Below are positions 28,330-37,444 of a stretch of 64,000 bases of DNA, in pieces. The notes beneath the pieces were generated by a model. It worked only from the letters and a program-made list of their open reading frames with translations, was not told the DNA's origin and made no database searches. Every line of letters starts with the position of its first letter. Position 1 is the stretch's first letter. Made by a program: the position numbers and the translations under genes. The DNA is from Calothrix sp. NIES-4101 (GTDB lineage Bacteria > Cyanobacteriota > Cyanobacteriia > Cyanobacteriales > Nostocaceae): NCBI GenBank assembly GCA_004296455.1, contig AP018280.1, positions 5,084,001 to 5,148,000 on the forward strand, written 5' to 3'.

Positions 28330-30111
28330 CTACGGTGTGCTGCCGACTATTCCTCCCACTGCTCCCGAATAAACTAAACCACGCTGCATATCCATTGTTA
28401 AAATTGCCCCATCGCGAATCACTTGCGTTGCTTCTTTGACACCGACTATCACAGGAACGCCCAATCGCGAAGCAATCACGGCTGCGTGACTTGTAAGACT
28501 TGCATCTTCAGTAATAATACCTGCGGCTTTGCGTATTGCCTCAACAAAGTCAGCCGTTGTATGGGATGCTACTAATATATCGCCGTAATTAAAGTTACCA
28601 ACATCAATGCCACTATGGGCTACTCTTGCCCGACCGCTAACGGAGCCTTGTCCAAGTCCAATACCGTGACCGAGTACCGATGTCACAACTTCGACTTTAA
28701 TTAAATCAGTGGAGCCAGAAACCCCTTGTAAAGTGCCTGCTGTCATCACGACCAAATCGCCTTCAGAGACCATTTTATTTTCTAAGGCAACATTGATTGC
28801 TGCTTGGAAAGTTTGACCAGTGGAGGGTAACTCCAGCACTAGCAATGGTTTAACTCCCCATACCATCTGTAACTGTCGGGCGACGTTGACATGGGGTGTA
28901 ACGGCTAAAATTGGCGTTTGTGGGCGGAATTTAGAAACGTTACGGGCTGTTGCGCCTGTTTGCGTCAATGACATAATCGCTGCGGCATCTAACTGCTCGG
29001 CAATTTGACTGACTGCTTGGCTAATGGCATTGGGAATTGAAGGTCGGGTGCGTCCCTGACGGGCGTTATTATTTTCTGCGGCTTCTTGTTCCATACGTTC
29101 GGCAATCCTTGCCATTGTCGCCACAGCTTCAACTGGAAATTTACCAACAGCAGTTTCGTTAGAGAGCATTACTGCGTCTGTACCGTCCAAAATGGCATTT
29201 GCTACGTCTGAGACTTCAGCACGGGTTGGACGGGGATTATTGACCATGCTATCGAGCATTTGAGTCGCGGTGATGATGGGGATGCCGAGACGATTGGCGG
29301 TGGCAATGAGGCGTTTTTGTAAGACTGGAACATCTTCGGCGGGTAATTCCACACCTAAGTCACCCCGGGCTACCATGACACCGTCGCACAAAGCTAATAC
29401 CGCTTCCATTTGTTCGATCGCTTCATGTTTCTCGATTTTGGCGACAACTGGTACTTGCTTACCTGTGCTGGAAATTAATTCTTTAATTTCAATAATATCT
29501 TGGGGGTTGCGAACAAAGGACAAGGCTACCCAATCCACACCTTGATCAAGACCAAACATCAAGTCTTCGCGGTCTTTGTCAGTCATGGCTTTGATGGACA
29601 AATACACGCCAGGGAAGTTAACACCCTTATTATTAGAAAGCGTACCACCCACAGTCACACGACAGTGTAAATCGCCTTTGTTACGGTCTACTTCTTCAAC
29701 TACCATTTCCACGCGCCCATCATCGAGCATAATACGTGCCCCTGTCGGCACTTCATCGGCTAAATAATCGTAGGTGACACAGCTAATCTCTTGCTGACCA
29801 ACAACTGGACGATTTGTTAAGGTAAAGCGATCGCCTTTAGCGACAACTATCGACCCATTTTCAAATTTTCCTAAACGAATTTTTGGACCCTGTAAGTCCT
29901 GTAGAATGCCTACAGGTTGATTAAGCTCAAATGCAGTTTGGCGAATTAACCTGATATTACGTTGATGATCGGCATGGGAACCGTGGGAAAAATTTAACCG
30001 TAGTGTCGTTGCACCCGCTTCAATAATCGCCTTCAGCATTTCTGGGCTGCTAGTGGCAGGACCAATTGTAGCGACAATTTTGGTGCGACGAATCAAATCT
30101 CTTAATTGCAT
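28330..30111 (-). CDS. pyk: Pyruvate kinase with C-terminal PEP-utilizer domain
   Basis: This 593-residue glycolytic enzyme transfers phosphate from phosphoenolpyruvate to ADP. The N-terminus RRTKIVATIGPATSS, the ATRLNFSHGSH equivalent (TLRLNFSHGSHADH) and the active-site segment VPVVAKIEKHEA with ARGDLGVELP and ATQMLDSM are all present. Beyond the usual roughly 475 residues it carries an extra domain (about 500-590, GIITEDASLTSHAAVIASRL). That is the swivelling phosphohistidine domain of PEP-utilising enzymes, common in cyanobacterial and Bacillus pyruvate kinases. The TSHAA motif with its His is intact. It is monocistronic as far as can be seen. Confidence 0.96.
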   Translation of the reverse strand: MQLRDLIRRTKIVATIGPATSSPEMLKAIIEAGATTLRLNFSHGSHADHQRNIRLIRQTAFELNQPVGILQDLQGPKIRLGKFENGSIVVAKGDRFTLTNRPVVGQQEISCVTYDYLADEVPTGARIMLDDGRVEMVVEEVDRNKGDLHCRVTVGGTLSNNKGVNFPGVYLSIKAMTDKDREDLMFGLDQGVDWVALSFVRNPQDIIEIKELISSTGKQVPVVAKIEKHEAIEQMEAVLALCDGVMVARGDLGVELPAEDVPVLQKRLIATANRLGIPIITATQMLDSMVNNPRPTRAEVSDVANAILDGTDAVMLSNETAVGKFPVEAVATMARIAERMEQEAAENNNARQGRTRPSIPNAISQAVSQIAEQLDAAAIMSLTQTGATARNVSKFRPQTPILAVTPHVNVARQLQMVWGVKPLLVLELPSTGQTFQAAINVALENKMVSEGDLVVMTAGTLQGVSGSTDLIKVEVVTSVLGHGIGLGQGSVSGRARVAHSGIDVGNFNYGDILVASHTTADFVEAIRKAAGIITEDASLTSHAAVIASRLGVPVIVGVKEATQVIRDGAILTMDMQRGLVYSGAVGGIVGSTP

Positions 30112-30510
30112 AGGGAGGTGGTTATAGGGAGCTATCTGGGAATAATCGTAAAATCGAATGGTAGTCGCTGTCTGTTCCTACCGATAGTTTGAGAATCGGG
30201 AATGGGCATTGGGGACAGGTAGAAAGGGCAACATGGGTATGAGAAGACTGAAGATAAGTATTAATAAGTATTAATAATTATTATTCTTGCTTCCCCTATC
30301 TCCCCTCTCCTCTCTCTTTGCCTCTTTATCCCATGCCCATCGTCCAATTCCATATCTACTCGATTGGAATCATATCGTTAATTCAGCTACCGATGTACCG
30401 GGAAATAAATTAATCTTGAGTACATAAAACTTTATTATTCGACAGTTTCTGTCGTATATTCGTAATATTTGATTTCGCGATTTAATTGCGTGAAGGTTAA
30501 GGAGTTTAGA
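30112..30510. other. Divergent promoter region of pyk and crtR with spacer repeats
   Basis: This gap contains a degenerate palindromic spacer typical of the window (GGAATGGGCATTGGGGA and, further on, CCCATGCCCATCGTCCAATTCC) and a pyrimidine-rich tract near 30290-30325. Close to crtR a perfect short palindrome CGACAG-TTT-CTGTCG lies at 30440-30454. No coding frame is supported. Confidence 0.45.
30440..30454. promoter_or_regulatory. Short perfect palindrome upstream of crtR
   Basis: CGACAG and CTGTCG are separated by TTT and lie 56 bp before the chosen crtR start. It may be an operator or a 5' leader hairpin. No regulator is assigned. Confidence 0.3.
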
Positions 30511-31422
30511 ATGCTGACGGCGGAGGCACCAAAGCCATTGACAACTCTCCCCCCAAGGGAACTATTAGCGCCTCCGGGTGGTTTGAATCCTACGTTGCTA
30601 ATGTTTCTTGCGGCGGTAGGAATTGTTATCTTATCTTGTTTCGGTTACTGGGTTTGGGGATGGAATGACTGGGCGTGCTTTTGCCTAAATGTCCTTGCCT
30701 TACACATTTCGGGGACAGTTATTCACGATGCTTGTCACCAGTCTGCCCATAGTAACCGTATTTTGAATGCCATATTGGGGCATAGCAGTGCCTTAATGCT
30801 GGCTTTTGCATTTCCAGTGTTTACCAGGGTACATTTGCAGCATCATGGTCATGTCAATGATCCAGAAAATGATCCAGACCATTATGTTTCGACTGGCGGG
30901 CCATTGTGGTTAATTGCAGTACGCTTTTTCTATCACGAAATATTTTTCTTTAAGCGACGGTTGTGGCGTAAGTATGAATTATTAGAATGGTTCCTCAGCC
31001 GCCTGTTTGTCGCATCTATTGTCTATATTTCAGTCCAATATCACTTTTTGGGCTTTGTATTAAATTTTTGGTTTGTTCCCTCATTAGTAGTTGGGATTAC
31101 ACTGGGGCTATTTTTCGATTATTTACCCCATCGTCCATTCGAGGAACGTAACCGATGGAAAAATGCCCGTGTCTACGCCAGTCCTATCCTAAATATTTTA
31201 ATCTTGGGGCAAAATTATCATCTTATTCATCACTTGTGGCCTTCAATACCTTGGTATAAATACCAACCTACTTATTATTTGATGAAACCAACACTTGATG
31301 AAAAAGGTTCGCCACAATCTTTAGGGTTGTTGACAAAGAAAGATTTCCTGGGATTTTTGTACGATATTTTTCTCGGTATTCGCTTCCATCATTCCCACAA
31401 GGAAGATGCTAAGAAAAATTAG
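30511..31422 (+). CDS. crtR: Beta-carotene hydroxylase CrtR (desaturase-like)
   Basis: I chose the ATG at 30511 because GGAG (30501-30504) sits six bases before it; an in-frame ATG at 30469 lacks such a site. The 303-residue integral membrane di-iron enzyme has the His boxes HDACHQSAH (72-80), HLQHHGHVND (108-117) and YHLIHHLWP near 248, with several membrane spans between. Box spacing and the VNDPENDPDH segment match cyanobacterial CrtR, which adds hydroxyls to beta-carotene or deoxy-myxol derivatives to give zeaxanthin or myxoxanthophylls. Fatty-acid desaturases are related but differ in these boxes. A strong terminator follows. Confidence 0.88.
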   Translation: MLTAEAPKPLTTLPPRELLAPPGGLNPTLLMFLAAVGIVILSCFGYWVWGWNDWACFCLNVLALHISGTVIHDACHQSAHSNRILNAILGHSSALMLAFAFPVFTRVHLQHHGHVNDPENDPDHYVSTGGPLWLIAVRFFYHEIFFFKRRLWRKYELLEWFLSRLFVASIVYISVQYHFLGFVLNFWFVPSLVVGITLGLFFDYLPHRPFEERNRWKNARVYASPILNILILGQNYHLIHHLWPSIPWYKYQPTYYLMKPTLDEKGSPQSLGLLTKKDFLGFLYDIFLGIRFHHSHKEDAKKN

Positions 31423-31456
31423 CAAATAATGCCAAATATAATATCAATTGGACATT

Positions 31457-31489
31457 CCCGGTTTTTAGATGAAAACCGGGTTTATTTTT
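31457..31489 (+). terminator. Rho-independent terminator of crtR
   Basis: A 9-bp perfect stem CCCGGTTTT (31457-31465) with AAAACCGGG (31472-31480) has a 6-base loop and is followed by TTTATTTTT. It begins 35 bp after the crtR stop. Confidence 0.88.
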
Positions 31490-31552
31490 GGCTTGCTAGT
31501 TGTAGTTTGTCCGCAGAACTTGATATAGACAAAAGGTTATCAACTTCAAGTA

Positions 31553-32455
31553 CTATTTTCCCCAGATATAATCAGCGATTTTTTTATTTTGAGGTAAATT
31601 ATTATCTTCTGGTGGACTTAATAATACAGAACGCTGAGTAAAATTCCTCATATTTGTTTTACCCTGTAAGCGACGTTGTACACGACTGGGAATCCCATAA
31701 TCATAAACAATATGTCCTTGCCCAGCTAAAACAACCACTTGATAATCGGGATTTTTTTGGACAAAACTAGCAATGCTTTCTGCCATTGTTTCATCCCATA
31801 GAACTTGCGCTAAAAAAAATCTTTCGGAATTTTTACTATTACCATGTCCGCTGTTTTGATGTCCGTCAAAAGCTGCCAACACTAACTTACGGTATTCATC
31901 GGGAGCAGTACGAATTTCCGAAAATGGTGGAATTAATTTACGTTCTTCAGGTGTGAGACTTTCCAAACCTTGGCGAGAAACTTTGCGAGTAATTTCAGTG
32001 GGAGTATTTGTGGCAATTAGGGGTATATTGTTCGCTTTCGCAAAACGGATAATTGGTGCATATAATTCCCAAGGAAAACCCCAACGCTGTTCGTATTCTG
32101 TTTGTTTCACTAATTCTGCTTCTGTGATTTTTCCCGCCAGATATTGATTGAGAACATCTTGGTAAGGGCGCTGAAACATTTCCAGAGCGATCGCGATTTT
32201 TTGATTATTATTTACTTTACGGTTAGATAATGCTTGAATAATCTGTAACTGAAGTGCATGGTCTTTAGCACTGTCGTGGGTTTCTCCAAGATATATTACC
32301 CTTGCTTTTGATATTTCTCCGGCAAGTTGGGTGACATTATTAACGCATTTACTACTAGCAAAGCGAGTTTCGCAAGGCTTTGCGGCTTGTGTTTGGGCAC
32401 AAGCTGGTAAGGTGCAAAATACCAAAAATCCCAACGATAGAGCAAATAATCGCAT
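31553..32455 (-). CDS. ChaN-like haem-binding lipoprotein
   Basis: I chose the ATG at 32455 (MRLFALSLGFLVFCTLPAC) because it gives a proper lipoprotein signal with lipobox LPAC; the longer frame from 32548 has no such signal. The 300-residue product has the ChaN/DUF399 pattern: ARVIYLGETHDSAKDHALQL, ALEMFQRPYQ, and VVVLAGQGHIVYDYGIPSRV. ChaN of Campylobacter binds haem and is linked to iron uptake; that function is only presumed here. It is divergent from the alcohol dehydrogenase gene (98 bp between starts). Confidence 0.83.
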   Translation of the reverse strand: MRLFALSLGFLVFCTLPACAQTQAAKPCETRFASSKCVNNVTQLAGEISKARVIYLGETHDSAKDHALQLQIIQALSNRKVNNNQKIAIALEMFQRPYQDVLNQYLAGKITEAELVKQTEYEQRWGFPWELYAPIIRFAKANNIPLIATNTPTEITRKVSRQGLESLTPEERKLIPPFSEIRTAPDEYRKLVLAAFDGHQNSGHGNSKNSERFFLAQVLWDETMAESIASFVQKNPDYQVVVLAGQGHIVYDYGIPSRVQRRLQGKTNMRNFTQRSVLLSPPEDNNLPQNKKIADYIWGK

Positions 32456-32553
32456 CAGTTTAATTAGGTTGTGACAAAGGGAATGGGAAATAGAATAATT
32501 ATACGGATAACAAAAACTAACAATAACAAATACTCTCCCCTTCTCCAAATTTT

Positions 32554-33510
32554 ATGAAAGGAATCTGGTTAGAAAACCAACAATTACAACTTCGTACTGA
32601 TATTCCTGTTCCCGAAGTTCCCGCAGGTGAAGCGTTAATCAGGGTATTATCGGCGGGTATCTGTAATACTGATTTGGAATTAAAACGCGGTTACTATCCC
32701 TATACAGGAATTTTAGGGCACGAATTTGTTGGTGTTGTCGAACAGGGTGACGAAAATTTAATCAACAAGCGGGTTGTCGGTGAAATCAATGCTGCTTGCG
32801 GTTATTGTCGCTTTTGTCTCCAAAAACAACCAACTCACTGCGAAAACCGTACTGTTTTAGGTATTGTCAATCGCCATGGTGCCTTTGCTGATTATTTATC
32901 TTTACCTGTGAAAAATCTTCATGTTGTCCCCGATAGGATTACGACTGAAGTTGCCACATTCACAGAACCGGTAGCAGCAGCTTTAGAAATCCAACAACAA
33001 ATTCAAATTCATCCGAGCGATCGCGTATTAGTTGTTGGTGATGGTAAATTAGGACAATTAGTAGCGCAAACTTTGGCTTTGACGGGCTGTGATTTGTTGG
33101 CAATTGGCAGGCATCAGTCAAAATTGGCAAATTTAGAAGCAAAAGGCATCAAAGTGGGCTTTGTTGATGATGTGAAAGAGCGTAGTTTTGATATTGCCGT
33201 TGAATGTACTGGCAATGATATCGGCTTTGATATTGCCCGTCGAGCTTTACGTCCTCGCGGCACATTAGTATTAAAAAGCACTTATGCCGGAAAGCTGAGT
33301 ATAGATGCTTCTGCTTTAGTTGTTGATGAGATTACTTTGATTGGTTCGCGTTGCGGTGCTTTTGCTCCAGCGCTGGAATTATTAGCACAAGGGAAAGTAG
33401 ATGTAATTCCACTTATTCATTCACGTTTTCCACTTACAGATGGGTTGGCTGCATTTGAGGTTGCTCAAACGAAGGGTGTCATGAAAGTTTTGTTGGCAAT
33501 CAATGATTAA
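32554..33510 (+). CDS. Zinc-dependent alcohol dehydrogenase-like protein (MDR family)
   Basis: This 318-residue medium-chain dehydrogenase has the catalytic zinc residues Cys in AGICNTDLEL and His-Glu in LGHEFVGVVE, the structural zinc cysteines in ACGYCRFCLQKQPTHC, and the NAD(P) fold VLVVGDGKLGQLVAQ. It is shorter than the usual 340-350 residues. The closest broad relatives are sorbitol/threonine dehydrogenase-like proteins that are widespread in cyanobacteria. The alcohol substrate cannot be deduced. The start is ATG. Confidence 0.87.
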   Translation: MKGIWLENQQLQLRTDIPVPEVPAGEALIRVLSAGICNTDLELKRGYYPYTGILGHEFVGVVEQGDENLINKRVVGEINAACGYCRFCLQKQPTHCENRTVLGIVNRHGAFADYLSLPVKNLHVVPDRITTEVATFTEPVAAALEIQQQIQIHPSDRVLVVGDGKLGQLVAQTLALTGCDLLAIGRHQSKLANLEAKGIKVGFVDDVKERSFDIAVECTGNDIGFDIARRALRPRGTLVLKSTYAGKLSIDASALVVDEITLIGSRCGAFAPALELLAQGKVDVIPLIHSRFPLTDGLAAFEVAQTKGVMKVLLAIND

Positions 33511-33576
33511 AATGTAATCCTGACTTTTTCTTTCCTCGAACAATAAATCACTATCTGAATTCACAGTTGAGCAAAA

Positions 33577-33864
33577 TTAATACAACATCGGATTTGTTTT
33601 TGCTGAATAATCAGTGCAATTAATCGCTTCTTCTGTATTGGCAATGGATGGATGGACTGTACATTTGAGACGGTAGTCTGCTGTGAAAAATTGACAGTTG
33701 CAGCAGGGGATTTGGTGCATTTGTTTAGCGATGGTGACGCTATGACTTGCGGCTGAATATAGGCTGGAGATAACGATAAATATTAAGCCCCAAGCAGTAA
33801 GAAAACAAATGGGTACTAGTAATGGTTGAATCGCATTAATTAAGCTTGTAAGTATTGTTAACAC
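33577..33864 (-). CDS. Small conserved-looking membrane protein with Cys cluster
   Basis: I do not recognise a named family. The 95-residue product has one or two N-terminal membrane spans (about 5-36, LINAIQPLLVPICFLTAWGLIFIVISSLY) and a C-terminal soluble part with IPCCNCQFF and LKCTVHP, four cysteines that could bind a metal or form disulfides. The GTG start follows GTTAGAGAAAAAG, a weak ribosome site. The pattern looks like a genuine small cyanobacterial protein rather than a chance frame, but this rests on composition and the Cys spacing only. Confidence 0.6.
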   Translation of the reverse strand: MLTILTSLINAIQPLLVPICFLTAWGLIFIVISSLYSAASHSVTIAKQMHQIPCCNCQFFTADYRLKCTVHPSIANTEEAINCTDYSAKTNPMLY

Positions 33865-33937
33865 GGTACTTTTTCTCTAACTACAATTATTAATTGGTTA
33901 GGGGAGAATGCTGATAACAAATGTAAATCAATGGGGC

Positions 33938-34020
33938 GTTACGGCTAGCTAATGGCTACTGTTGCCCTAATTTTGCATACAAAAAATGAGCATAAGCTCA
34001 AATTTTTGCATCACCGTAAC
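33938..34020. repeat. Inverted-repeat element downstream of chlG
   Basis: GTTACGG (33938-33944) and CCGTAAC (34014-34020) bracket a region that also holds the TGAGC/GCTCA hairpin. It may be a degraded MITE-like element that now supplies a terminator. Confidence 0.4.
33981..34008 (-). terminator. Terminator of chlG (possibly bidirectional)
   Basis: The stem TGAGC/GCTCA (33987-33991 with 33996-34000) has an ATAA loop and A/T runs on both sides. Read on the minus strand, downstream of chlG, the hairpin is followed by ATTTTTTG. Confidence 0.6.
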
Positions 34021-34097
34021 ACTACCTAACTAATCTGTGTGTGAGTCCTATCTATTAATTTTTGCAGTTTATGGCAATTTTTTTGAATTTACATTTC

Positions 34098-35105
34098 TTA
34101 AAGATTGGCATGACCGATCGCTAAACCAACAATCAGCATTCCTAATACAAGAAATGGTTGGGCGCTAGCTTGGTATTTTACGTCATTAGTTAGCGGGTCA
34201 CGCAAAAAGTACATATCTTGGAACACCATTTGGGGAATAACCATTAGTAACAAAATAGCTGCGTAGAGTTGCTGATGAATAAAAATTAAATATCCAGCGA
34301 TCGCAATTTGAAATACGTCTATCATTGTCACGCATATCCAAGCCGCAGTTTTCACCCCAAACATTACAGGTAAAGATTTTAAGCCCAGTTTGCGATCGCC
34401 TTCAATACTCTTAAAGTCATTGACAATAGCAATACCTAAACCCGCAAAGCTATACACCACAGTCATGACAACGACTTTCCAGTCCAGTTCCCCAAACAAA
34501 GCATGACCAGTACACCAAGGTAAAGCAATGTAACTGGAGCCCAAAGCGTAAGTACCCAACCAACCATTTTGTTTGAGCTTGAGTGGTGGTGCGGAGTAAA
34601 TATAGGCAATGAACACGCCAAATATTGCCATTACCGTAATTGTGGGAAATTCATGACCAGACCAAACATCTAAGCCATAAGCCAAGGCGACACCACTTAA
34701 CATTAACACCCAAGCTTGCGTAATCACTTGGGGCAGGGAAATTGCACCGGAAGGAATGGGACGATAGGGTTCATTAATGGCATCAATGTCGCGATCATAA
34801 AATTCGTTAATAGTTTGCGTATATCCCGTCAGTAAGGGGCCTGAAAGTAACATACAAGCCGCAGACTTGAGGAAATTTTCCCACGTCCAGATATATTCGC
34901 CGGAAGAAGCTGCGCCACAAACGACACCCCAAATTAAGGGAATCCACGTAATCGGCTTCATTAATTGCAAACGAATTTTCCAAATCGAAGTATCGCCAGT
35001 TGTGGCACCTTTCATCCCTAGTAGTTGTCGGGTTTTGGCAGTGCGTTCCTCTGCGAGATTGATTTCTTCGCTGGGATTTGGGGTAGTGGGTGTTGATTCT
35101 GTCAT
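34098..35105 (-). CDS. chlG: Chlorophyll synthase
   Basis: This 335-residue integral membrane prenyltransferase (UbiA family) esterifies chlorophyllide with geranylgeranyl or phytyl diphosphate, the last committed step to chlorophyll a. It has the diphosphate-binding N-x3-D-x3-D motif (Asn100, Asp104, Asp108 in NEFYDRDIDAI), NEPYRPIPSG, and a second Asp motif in VNDFKSIEGDR, with about eight membrane spans. Length and N-terminal soluble extension match cyanobacterial ChlG. It acts in the thylakoid membrane. The start is ATG. A hairpin terminator follows. Confidence 0.96.
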   Translation of the reverse strand: MTESTPTTPNPSEEINLAEERTAKTRQLLGMKGATTGDTSIWKIRLQLMKPITWIPLIWGVVCGAASSGEYIWTWENFLKSAACMLLSGPLLTGYTQTINEFYDRDIDAINEPYRPIPSGAISLPQVITQAWVLMLSGVALAYGLDVWSGHEFPTITVMAIFGVFIAYIYSAPPLKLKQNGWLGTYALGSSYIALPWCTGHALFGELDWKVVVMTVVYSFAGLGIAIVNDFKSIEGDRKLGLKSLPVMFGVKTAAWICVTMIDVFQIAIAGYLIFIHQQLYAAILLLMVIPQMVFQDMYFLRDPLTNDVKYQASAQPFLVLGMLIVGLAIGHANL

Positions 35106-35219
35106 ATTTTGTTTAATTGAATGGACATGGGTAAGAGCAGATTGAGGAAGAGAATCTAGGTGTCAAGAGAAAAGTTTTCCATATCTCTCGAATCCCTGTA
35201 GCCTCTGTCCTCACCCTCC

Positions 35220-36320
35220 TTAAAATGAGATTATCAAATAACCATTCTGAAACTTCGCCCCAGTGACTTGCTTACCGCTTAAAGTTGGGGGCAGTAAAAT
35301 ATTTCGTCGTTGATCACCAGCTTCAATAGTGACTTCGGGGCCATATTGAGTAAGCTTGACTTGTTTTTTGTCAAATCCAGGTAAAAACAAGCGCACCTGA
35401 CGGGCATTAGTATCTATTTCAATCGGGCGTGGTGCTTGAGTTGCTTGGGCGACAAAATTGGGCAAATTGTCGATAATTTGCGGAAATTCTGAGGAATTTG
35501 TGCCAACAACCGTACTCACAGGTAACGGTGCAAACTGCTCGCTGAAATTTTCCGAAGCGATCGCATCTGCTAGAATTACGCCACCTATGGTTAATCCGAC
35601 TTGTTGGGCACTACCCCAGAGATAGCGAGCGGTGGCAATTTCGATTTCGTCATCTTTTGTCACCAAAAATGCTGCAACTCGATGGGGGCTAGCGAGAGCT
35701 TCTTTACCCCGATCAAGCATATTATTGGCCATATTGGTGGGTTGGGAAAAATTATCTGCCATCCAGTTAACATTAAAAAATGTACTGATTAGTGGCTGAA
35801 TTAGGGGCGATTCGGAAATACCTTTACCTAAATCCGAGTTGATAAACAGTTGGCGAAAACGGCGCACGTACCAACTTAGGGATTCCGGCATTCCCAACAT
35901 TCGTAATGTATTAGTATCACCAGTGCCATCATAAATAATGGCATCATATTTACCGCTTTCTTCATATTGACGGATGGCATTTAGTGCCAATGCCGTATCC
36001 ATTCCCGGCAACACTGATAATTCTTGACCGTAAACATCCTTAAGAGTAGGTGTTTTCAGATACTGTGCCTCTAATTTTTTCACCTCATCCCAACTACGTT
36101 CGAGTAGGACTGCGGTTTGAAATTGTACAGCATGTAAATTAGCAGAAATTTCCTGTGGATCAGAACCAAGAGTAGTATTTAACAGGATTTGCATTGCTGG
36201 CTCAGCATTTCCCGCCAACAGTACCCGTTGCCCTTCGCTAGCTAGTTTCATCGCTGAGGCGATCGCAATTTTGCTGCGAGTAGTCCCGTCTTTCCCTAAA
36301 AATGTTAATATCAACGCCAT
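35220..36320 (-). CDS. ArsA/Get3-like ATPase with degenerate P-loop and HSP20-like C-terminus
   Basis: This 366-residue protein starts like the ArsA/Get3 (TRC40) family: ALILTFLGKDGTTRSKIAIASA, RVLLAGNAEPAM, and YDAIIYDGTGDTNTLRMLGMPES. The deviant Walker A normally reads KGGxGKT/S, but here it is GKDGTTRSK, so the terminal GK[ST] is replaced and ATP use is questionable. The C-terminal about 80 residues (from PRPIEIDTNARQVRLFLPGF) look like the alpha-crystallin-type ArsA_HSP20 domain. Such fusions occur in cyanobacteria and plastids. The role may be handling of membrane proteins or metalloid resistance; the client is unknown. It is separated from chlG by 114 bp on the same strand. Confidence 0.8.
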   Translation of the reverse strand: MALILTFLGKDGTTRSKIAIASAMKLASEGQRVLLAGNAEPAMQILLNTTLGSDPQEISANLHAVQFQTAVLLERSWDEVKKLEAQYLKTPTLKDVYGQELSVLPGMDTALALNAIRQYEESGKYDAIIYDGTGDTNTLRMLGMPESLSWYVRRFRQLFINSDLGKGISESPLIQPLISTFFNVNWMADNFSQPTNMANNMLDRGKEALASPHRVAAFLVTKDDEIEIATARYLWGSAQQVGLTIGGVILADAIASENFSEQFAPLPVSTVVGTNSSEFPQIIDNLPNFVAQATQAPRPIEIDTNARQVRLFLPGFDKKQVKLTQYGPEVTIEAGDQRRNILLPPTLSGKQVTGAKFQNGYLIISF

Positions 36321-36687
36321 TATTAAAAGTTCCTAATATTTGTCTAAATAGAGTTTGTCTGAATATTACTGAGTTAAAAGTCTTGTAGTTAGCTACACAA
36401 GAAAATGTACTGAGTAATAATAATTGGGAATTGAGAATAAATTTGTTTCATCCTCAATAATTTATTTCCCAATCTCTATTCTGCCACTCAGCACCCAGTA
36501 CAATCTTGCAAAGAATGCGGAGAACCCAAGAATGATAAATCTGAGGATGCAAATTAGGAAGTGATTTCTTCGTCTCCCTAACTAAAGTCGGGGCTTTTAA
36601 TCATTTCCGAACGGAATATGAAGTTTATTCTCCATGTCTTTGCGTCCCCTTTCCACATTCCCCTCTCCGCGTCTTTTTTAGCAACTT
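36321..36687. other. Intergenic region between petP and the ArsA-like gene
   Basis: These 367 bp contain degenerate spacer sequence of the GGGAATTGAG/TTTCCCAATCTC kind and a pyrimidine-rich tract near 36640. No frame or clear terminator is supported. Confidence 0.45.
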
Positions 36688-36879
36688 CTACACAGCTTTG
36701 ATTTCATCCTCAAAAAACCAAGTAGCAAAATTGTCATCAAACAAAACCACAAAACCATAACCACCACCATCAGTCATTTTGTAACCTTGGATGATGCCAG
36801 TTTGCCCCAACCTTTTTGCAATAGCCGCAGAAACGCGATCGCGCAAACGAAATACTTTTACTCTCTGTCCGATTTCCAT
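36688..36879 (-). CDS. petP: Cytochrome b6f complex subunit PetP
   Basis: This 63-residue protein matches the small peripheral PetP subunit (DUF2862) of cyanobacterial and red-algal cytochrome b6f: MEIGQRVKVFRLRDRVS, then LGQTGIIQGYKMTDGGG, and the C-terminal FATWFFEDEIKAV. It has an SH3-like fold and binds the cytoplasmic side of the complex, affecting electron flow. It has no membrane span, as expected. The ATG start gives full family length. The gene is alone in its orientation here. Confidence 0.85.
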   Translation of the reverse strand: MEIGQRVKVFRLRDRVSAAIAKRLGQTGIIQGYKMTDGGGYGFVVLFDDNFATWFFEDEIKAV

Positions 36880-36978
36880 GCCAACTTAAAATAACGCAAC
36901 AAACCAAGATTCAGTTTAGCCGAATCCGGGACTATACCGTAATTCCTTTAAATGTTTCTTAGAGCCTATAGATACCTA

Positions 36979-37369
36979 ATGTTTGTCACAGTGCAACAGT
37001 TAGAACAACAAATGCCCGATGCGACTCGGTTGTTAAGTGATGAGCCAGAAATGGAAACTTCGTTGCACTACATGCAGCTATTACTATTGGTGACTTCTTT
37101 AGAATGGCTGTGGCAAGATAAAAATGATTTCTTTATTGGGGTAAACCTGACAATCTATAATTTAGTTCCAGAAGGGGAGTTAGTCCCAACACCAGAAGAC
37201 GCACGCAAGGTTAGCTCAAGAACAGCAAAACGATACAGCAAGAGGCACAAAACAAGTACACAAGGCGCAACAACAGGCACAAACGAGAGCCGAACAAGCC
37301 GAATTGCGATCGCATCGCTTAGAGTCAGAATTGCGTTCTCGTGAAATTAACCCAGATAGTGTAACCTAA
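36979..37369 (+). pseudogene. Uma2 family (DUF820) gene remnant, deleted and frameshifted
   Basis: The 5' part encodes a typical Uma2 start (PDATRLLSDEPEMETSLHYM, WLWQDKNDFFIGVNLTIY). It then jumps straight to the C-terminal segment LVPEGELVPTPEDARK, losing roughly the 130 central residues that carry the nuclease-fold core. A one-base insertion near 37210 then shifts the frame. The lost frame continues as LAQEQQNDTARG and AQTRAEQAELRSHRLESELR to a stop at 37367-37369. That tail is the coiled C-terminus usual for Uma2 proteins. The continuous frame from an upstream ATG at 36952 to 37344 is therefore not a real protein. Confidence 0.8.
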
Positions 37370-37444
37370 TAACGTAAATTAATAGCAAAGAAACTTTTTG
37401 AAGTTGCTAACTTCATTAAGCTCATGAAAGTGTGTAGGTAGTGA

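Noticed and set aside
31429-31641. 70-codon plus-strand frame after crtR
   Set aside because: It passes through the crtR terminator hairpin and into the antisense of the ChaN-like gene.
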